Positions 15,001 to 21,000 of a DNA stretch of 64,000 nucleotides are shown piece after piece. Numbering within the stretch: position 1 is the stretch's first letter; each line of letters begins with the position of its first letter. Under the pieces are notes generated by a model that made no database searches, had not been told where the DNA came from, and saw only the letters and a list, made by a program, of their open reading frames with translations. The position numbers and the translations under genes are program-made. Origin of the DNA: Terrimesophilobacter sp963702165 (GTDB lineage: Bacteria > Actinomycetota > Actinomycetes > Actinomycetales > Microbacteriaceae); contig OY969722.1 of the NCBI GenBank assembly GCA_963702165.1, positions 2,728,001 to 2,792,000 on the forward strand. The letters are read 5' to 3'.

Positions 15001-18000
15001 CAACGGCAACGCGACCCTCACCGGCGGGGCCACCATCGAGGCCACCGGCAGGCACACGGCCGACGTCAGTACCCTTGGTGCCGTCTCCGGCATCTATGCA
15101 GTCGGCGCCAATGTGGCCACCGCCACCATCTCGCGGTCCACCACCGCCACTGCGACAGCGAACTCGGTGATCGCCGCCGGTGGCGCCGTCGCCGTCCGCG
15201 CTGACACGCGCAATGCGGCCACCGCGAAGTCTGACGGCGGGGGCCTCGGCGGCACAGGGTTCTCGGCGATGACCACGACCGCGCTCATCACCGGCGCGAC
15301 CGACGCGATCGCGGCCGGCCGGCTCCCCGCGACGGGCTCGATCGCTGTCTCGGCCACCGGTCAGAACCGCGCCATGGCCGAGGCGCTGCTGCTGTCGGTC
15401 TCCCTGCTGGCCGGCGGTACGGGCCTGCGGGTCAGGGGACAGGTGGACGACCTGGCGCGCATCTTCGCCCGCCTCGGGTCGCCCGCCGCAGTCGTCAGCG
15501 CAGGTGACGTGCTGGTGACCGCCACCACCGCGGGTGACGGTGCCGGTGAGTCCATCGCATCCGCCGTCGCAACGGTCGGCGGGGGAGGAGCAGTCTCCGG
15601 AGGCTTCTACACGGCAGAGGCTCTCTTCGAAGCACCCGTCACGGCAGAGCTGCAGGGCACGGTGACCGCAGGCGGCAAGGTCGGCGCCCGGGCATCCTCC
15701 GATCGCACTGCGAACACAGCCCTGAACGCGTACAGCGGTGCGGGACTCAGCGTCGGGGTCACCCTGGCCACCGCCTACATCACCACCTCGGCGGCGACGA
15801 CCGCACGGGTTTGGGGCGGCAGCATCACGGCCGGTGGTGCCCTTGTCGCGACGGCCGCGTCAGAGCAGACCGCGACCGTGGTCACCGACACTGTGTCTGT
15901 CGCCCTCGCCGGCGCCAACGTCGTGCTGCCGACCGCCCGCATCCAGGCGGAGACCCGCTCGCGGGTCGAAAGCCCGATCCGCAGCGTCGGTGCCGAGCTC
16001 GGCGCTACCTCCATCAACCACGCGACCGTCGCGGCCGACCTGGTCGGGGTGAGCGGGATCGGCGTGCGCAAGATCGGCGCGATCGCCGAGATCACCTCGT
16101 CGGCGGCAACCGAGGCGCTCGTGCTGCTGTCCGGCGCGGCGTTCGACGCAGGAGCCGGTGACGTCACCATGACCGTCAGCGCTGACAACCTGGTTCGCGC
16201 CCGGGTCAACCAGGCAAGCGGCGGACTCGTTGACATCGCGTTGATCGACGTTGCCGCAACCATCGATGCGATGACCCGCGGGTCGATCGCCGCACTGCGC
16301 GCCGTGAGCCGCGACCTCAACGTCAGCGTCACAGCCGACAACACCGCCACAACCAGCGTGAGCCTCACCTCGGTCGGAGTCGGCGGCGGCACCGGATTGA
16401 CCTCGCGCGCCAGCCTCACCGGCACCGCTGACACCATCGCGGAGCTGCTGCTCGGAAGCGGCGGCCTCACCGCGAGCGGTGCAGTGACAGCTGCCGCGGA
16501 CTCGACGAACAGCATCACGGCCACCATCACCCTCACCTCCGGCTCTGTGATCGGCGGACAGACCACCGAAGCGACCGCCACCACGCGCTCCCTGACCTCC
16601 GCGAGCATCGACGGCCCGATCCTCGGCTCCGCCGGTGTCTCAGTGACGGCCGAGTCGAAGACGACGGCCACCGGCAACCTCTCCACCCGCGGCGGTTCGC
16701 TGGCCAACGTCGCCAACGTCAATGCCGGCGCCCGCATCTACCAGGAGGCGGCCACCACCGCCCGGTACGGCTCCGGCGCGCTGGTCACCTCAGGGGGCGT
16801 CACCGTCTCTGCGAAGGCGATCCAGGCCACAAACGTGACGACCGACTCGCTCTCCGTCGGCGCGGCCGGCGTGGCCGGGGGCCAGCCGACCTCGCGCATC
16901 GACGCTCCGACAACCGCAGAGTTCGCCGGCCGCATGACCGGCGGCACCGCACTATCCGTCATCGCGGATGCCCGCAACACCGCCAAGGTCGCCGCGGGCA
17001 GCCTTTCGGCCGGGTTGGTCGGTGTCAACACGACTGCACCGCTCGCGCTCATCTCGTCCACCGCCACCATCACCGCAACGGTGACGGCCACAGCGACCGT
17101 GAATTCCCCGAACGCGGAGGTCACGGTTCGGGCGGTCGGGGCCAACACGGCATCCTCCGGGGGCGGTTCGGTCTCGGGCGGAGCGGTGTCGGTGGCCAAC
17201 GCGTCGCCGAAGGCGCGCGTCGAGAACACCACCGCCGCCAGGCTGCTCGGTGACGTCCGCGGCGCCACCGCGACATCGCCTGGCGCCAGGACCATCACCG
17301 TGTACGCCCACTCCGACGACACCGCTGACGCCACGCTCGCCTCCGACGGCGGCGGGGTCGTGCAGGTCGACACCGGCGAAGCACGCGCAGAGATCGCCAG
17401 CGGAGTCGACCTCGTGCTGGGACGCTCCGGCGGCGTGATCGTCACCACCGGCGCGATCACCCTCACAGCCGAGCAGAGCCCCGGCGCCACCTCGGCGATG
17501 CGCACGGCCGGTGGCGGCGTAGTTCGAGTGGGCAGCAACCGGGCCTCGGTCGACGTGCGTCCGACGCTCTCCCTCACGATTGCAGCGAACTCGACCGTGA
17601 CGGCGGGCGGCGCCATCACGATCACTGCCACCTTCAACGCGAGCGCCCCGAACACGCCCGCGCCGGACTACGTGTTCAAAACCATCGACCCCGCGCTCGA
17701 CCGAGTGACCTTCACCGCAGCGCACGGTCTCAGCAGCGGCATGTCGCTGATCTACTCCGGCGGCACGGGCGGAGGCCTCACCGACGGCCAGACCTACAAC
17801 GTCATCGTCGTCGACGACGACACGCTGCTGCTGGGCAGTGAGTTCGAGGGTGCCCACGTCGACCCGGTGGCCAACACGATCACCTTCGGCCGCACCATCG
17901 CTGGTGACTTCGTGGCGCTGTACCACAACCTCAGCGACGGGCAGATCGTCACCTTCTACGCGAACGGGGCAAACGTGCCCGGCCTGGTGAACGGGCGCCA

Positions 18001-21000
18001 GTACCGGGTCGCCGTCGTCGACGACAGCACCATCAGGCTCTACGAACTGACCGCGCCGACAACTCCGCTCGCGATCGGCGTGGGCAACATCGACGACGCG
18101 ACGGACACCGTGAACGCCGGCAACGGATTCAGCAACGGACAGATCGTGGTCTACATCGCCCCGGACGCTGCAGGCGAGTTCTCCAGCGCCCTCGTCGACA
18201 TCGAGGCCGACGGCTCCGGCCTCCCGCGGACCGTCGCAGACGCCACCGGCTTCTTCGCGCAGGACAACGACATCATCATCATCCCGGGCCACGGCTTCGT
18301 CACCGGCCAGCAGGTCTACTACAGCTCGGGGATGGGTGCGGCGCTCGGCGGTCTGACCAACGGTCAGCTGTACTGGGTGATCCGCATCGACGCCAACCGC
18401 ATACGTCTCGCCGACAGCTACTGCCACGCGATGGGCTTCACCAGCGGCGACGAGTGCTACAACCTCGTGTACTCGCACGACGAGCCGGTGCTTGACGGCG
18501 ACGGCAACCCAGTGCTCGACGGTGACGGCAACCCGCTCACCACCCCGGTCTACGTGCGGGAGTACATCGCGCAGCAGTGGCTCGCGCTGACCCCTGACAC
18601 CTCGCTCGAAGGCGCCGAGGTCACCCACAAGCTGTTCGCGCTGAATGCGCGGCCGATCGAGGGTCTCGTCGATGGCGGCCAGTACTACGTGATCAACCGA
18701 GCCGACGGATCGTTCCAGCTCTCCCACACCCTGGGCGGGGCGGCCATCGCGCTCGGCGTCGGGGGCCGTGACGCGGCTGAACCCGCGGGCTCCTTCCTGG
18801 CCGGCCCGGTCGACCTCGGCGCCGCCTCCGGCACCGGCCGCATCGTCATCGATTTGACCGCGCCGGCCTCCGGCACGCAGCGGCTCGAGACGATCTCGCA
18901 GTTCGGCTCAGTGCCGAGCGGCACGCGGGTCACCTCGACAACCGTGCGTTCATCCGGCGGCGGGTTCGTCAACGTGCAGCGCGCCGAGACCACGACCACC
19001 GTCAACGAGACCATCACCGTCACGGTCGGCGCCGGCTCGCGGATCACCAGCGGCGGGAACTTCACCCTGACGACGGATGCCTTCGGCTACGGCTCGGCCG
19101 ACTCCACCAACGGCGGCGGCGGCTTCGTCGCAATCGGTGCCTCGCAGTCCACTGCCACGGTGGTCATCAACACCGTCGTCAGGGTCGGCGCCGGCGCGAT
19201 CATCGAATCGAAGTGGAACCTGCAGATCGAATCGGTTACCCGCGGCGAAGTGCACGCCCACTCCTCGGCCAGGGCAGGCGGCCTCGGCTCCGGTGTCGAC
19301 GCCCGGTCGCGTGCGAACCTCACCGCCAACACCACCATCGACATCGACGGTTCGCTCATCGCAGAACACCTGCTGGGCATCCGTGGTTACGCGCGTCCCG
19401 GCGGCAACATCTCGGCCAGTGCCAACGCATCCGGCCTCGGAGCCGATTCCGAGGCCAACGACTGCGGCGGCTGCGGACTGTTCGTGAACTCGAACGTCAC
19501 GATCGATGTGGCCGGGAACACCACGGTGCTCCGCGGTGACGAACTCGACATCCTCGCCGTCATGGGCGTTGACGCCAAGGGCAACGGGGCGACACTCGGC
19601 TCGTACTCCTACAGCCGCGCGAAGGCACTCGGTGCTGACTCCGATGCGACCAGCAACGTGCAGGTGCGCGGTGGCGCTTCGGTGACGATCCACGCCGGCG
19701 TGGTGCTGACCGCCTGGGAGCGCATGCGCCTCGCGGCGGGCGGTACCGGCCTCGCCATCTCCTCGGTCTCGGACGCGAGCTGCGGCTGCCTCGGTGGCGA
19801 CACCGACTCGCGGGCGAATATCGACTACCAGACCACCTCGAGCGTGCGCACGGAGCCGACCGTGCTGGTGCAGACGGCACACCTGTACGTCGACACCTTC
19901 CAGACCAACCCGGGCTGGCACCGTGCCACCCACCAGAGCAAGGGCGCCTTCGACGGCGGGTCCAAGAGCGGCGGCATCACCAACCACGGCAACCGGCCGA
20001 TCGTGTGGGAGGCCGACGTCATCCTGCACGACGACAACCCGCAGCTGTACATCGCCGAAGACGGCACGGTCCTGAAGAAGTACGGCGTGAACGTCAGCAA
20101 TGGTGCCGGCACCTACTACAACGTGGGCGACGTGGTCCCGGTGGGTACGGTCATCCACGTCGACCAGATCACCAACAACGGCGGAGCTACCGCCGACTTC
20201 ACCATCAACCTCAACGGTGCCGACGGTGACCGCAGCATCACCGGCACGCGCGGCAGCTTCCGCCTGCAGAACACCTTCGACTTCGTGAGGCTGTACAACT
20301 GGTCGAGCCGGTCGATGGTGCTGAACGGCATCGATGTGGTGAACCTCGACGACCTCGCCGCCACCGTGAGCGTCCGCGCCTACAACCAGGCCAACCAGTT
20401 CCGGTTCACCATCAGGGAGCCGATCTTCACCGAGACGCGTGTTGAGGCGATCAACTACTCGGTGCCAGGCAACGGGACCAACAATCTCACCCTTGCCGGC
20501 ACCATCTACAACCCGATCGGAACGACGGTCGTCGACAACCAGCACGGCAACGTGCTCTCGCGGTCCGGCGTGCTGGCCATCATCGCCAACAAGGTCGAGC
20601 TGACCGCCATCGCCGGCTCCATCGGGCAGCTCGGTGCCACCCGCACCCCAGTGCAGGTGCGGCTGGTCGAGAGCATGTACGGTACGGCGGGCGCTCTGAC
20701 AACCCGCCAGGTCTCACTGCTCATCGATGCGCTTGATGACGTGGTTCTCGATCTGACCATCAGCCGTCGCAGCATCGCAACCGGCCCGCTGAACTGGGCG
20801 ATCAACGGTCTCCACGCCGGCGGCACCATCGACCTCGAGCTCGGCGACACCCTGATCGGAACCGATCGCGCTCCGTTCGGCTCGTACGAGATCCAGGCCG
20901 ACGTGTACCGGGCCGGCGACTACGCCATCCACGTGGTGCCGACCGGCCGCTACTCGGTGTACTTCCACCCGAACAGCGCGCTGCCCGCGTTCAGCTACAA

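Noticed and set aside
1196..15055. Several long open frames on the minus strand (for example 1196-3541, 8668-10896, 12818-15055)
   Set aside because: They lie entirely opposite the giant plus-strand gene and have Arg/Gly/Asp/His-rich compositions without domains. In DNA with such high GC3 and few stops, antisense frames stay open by chance.
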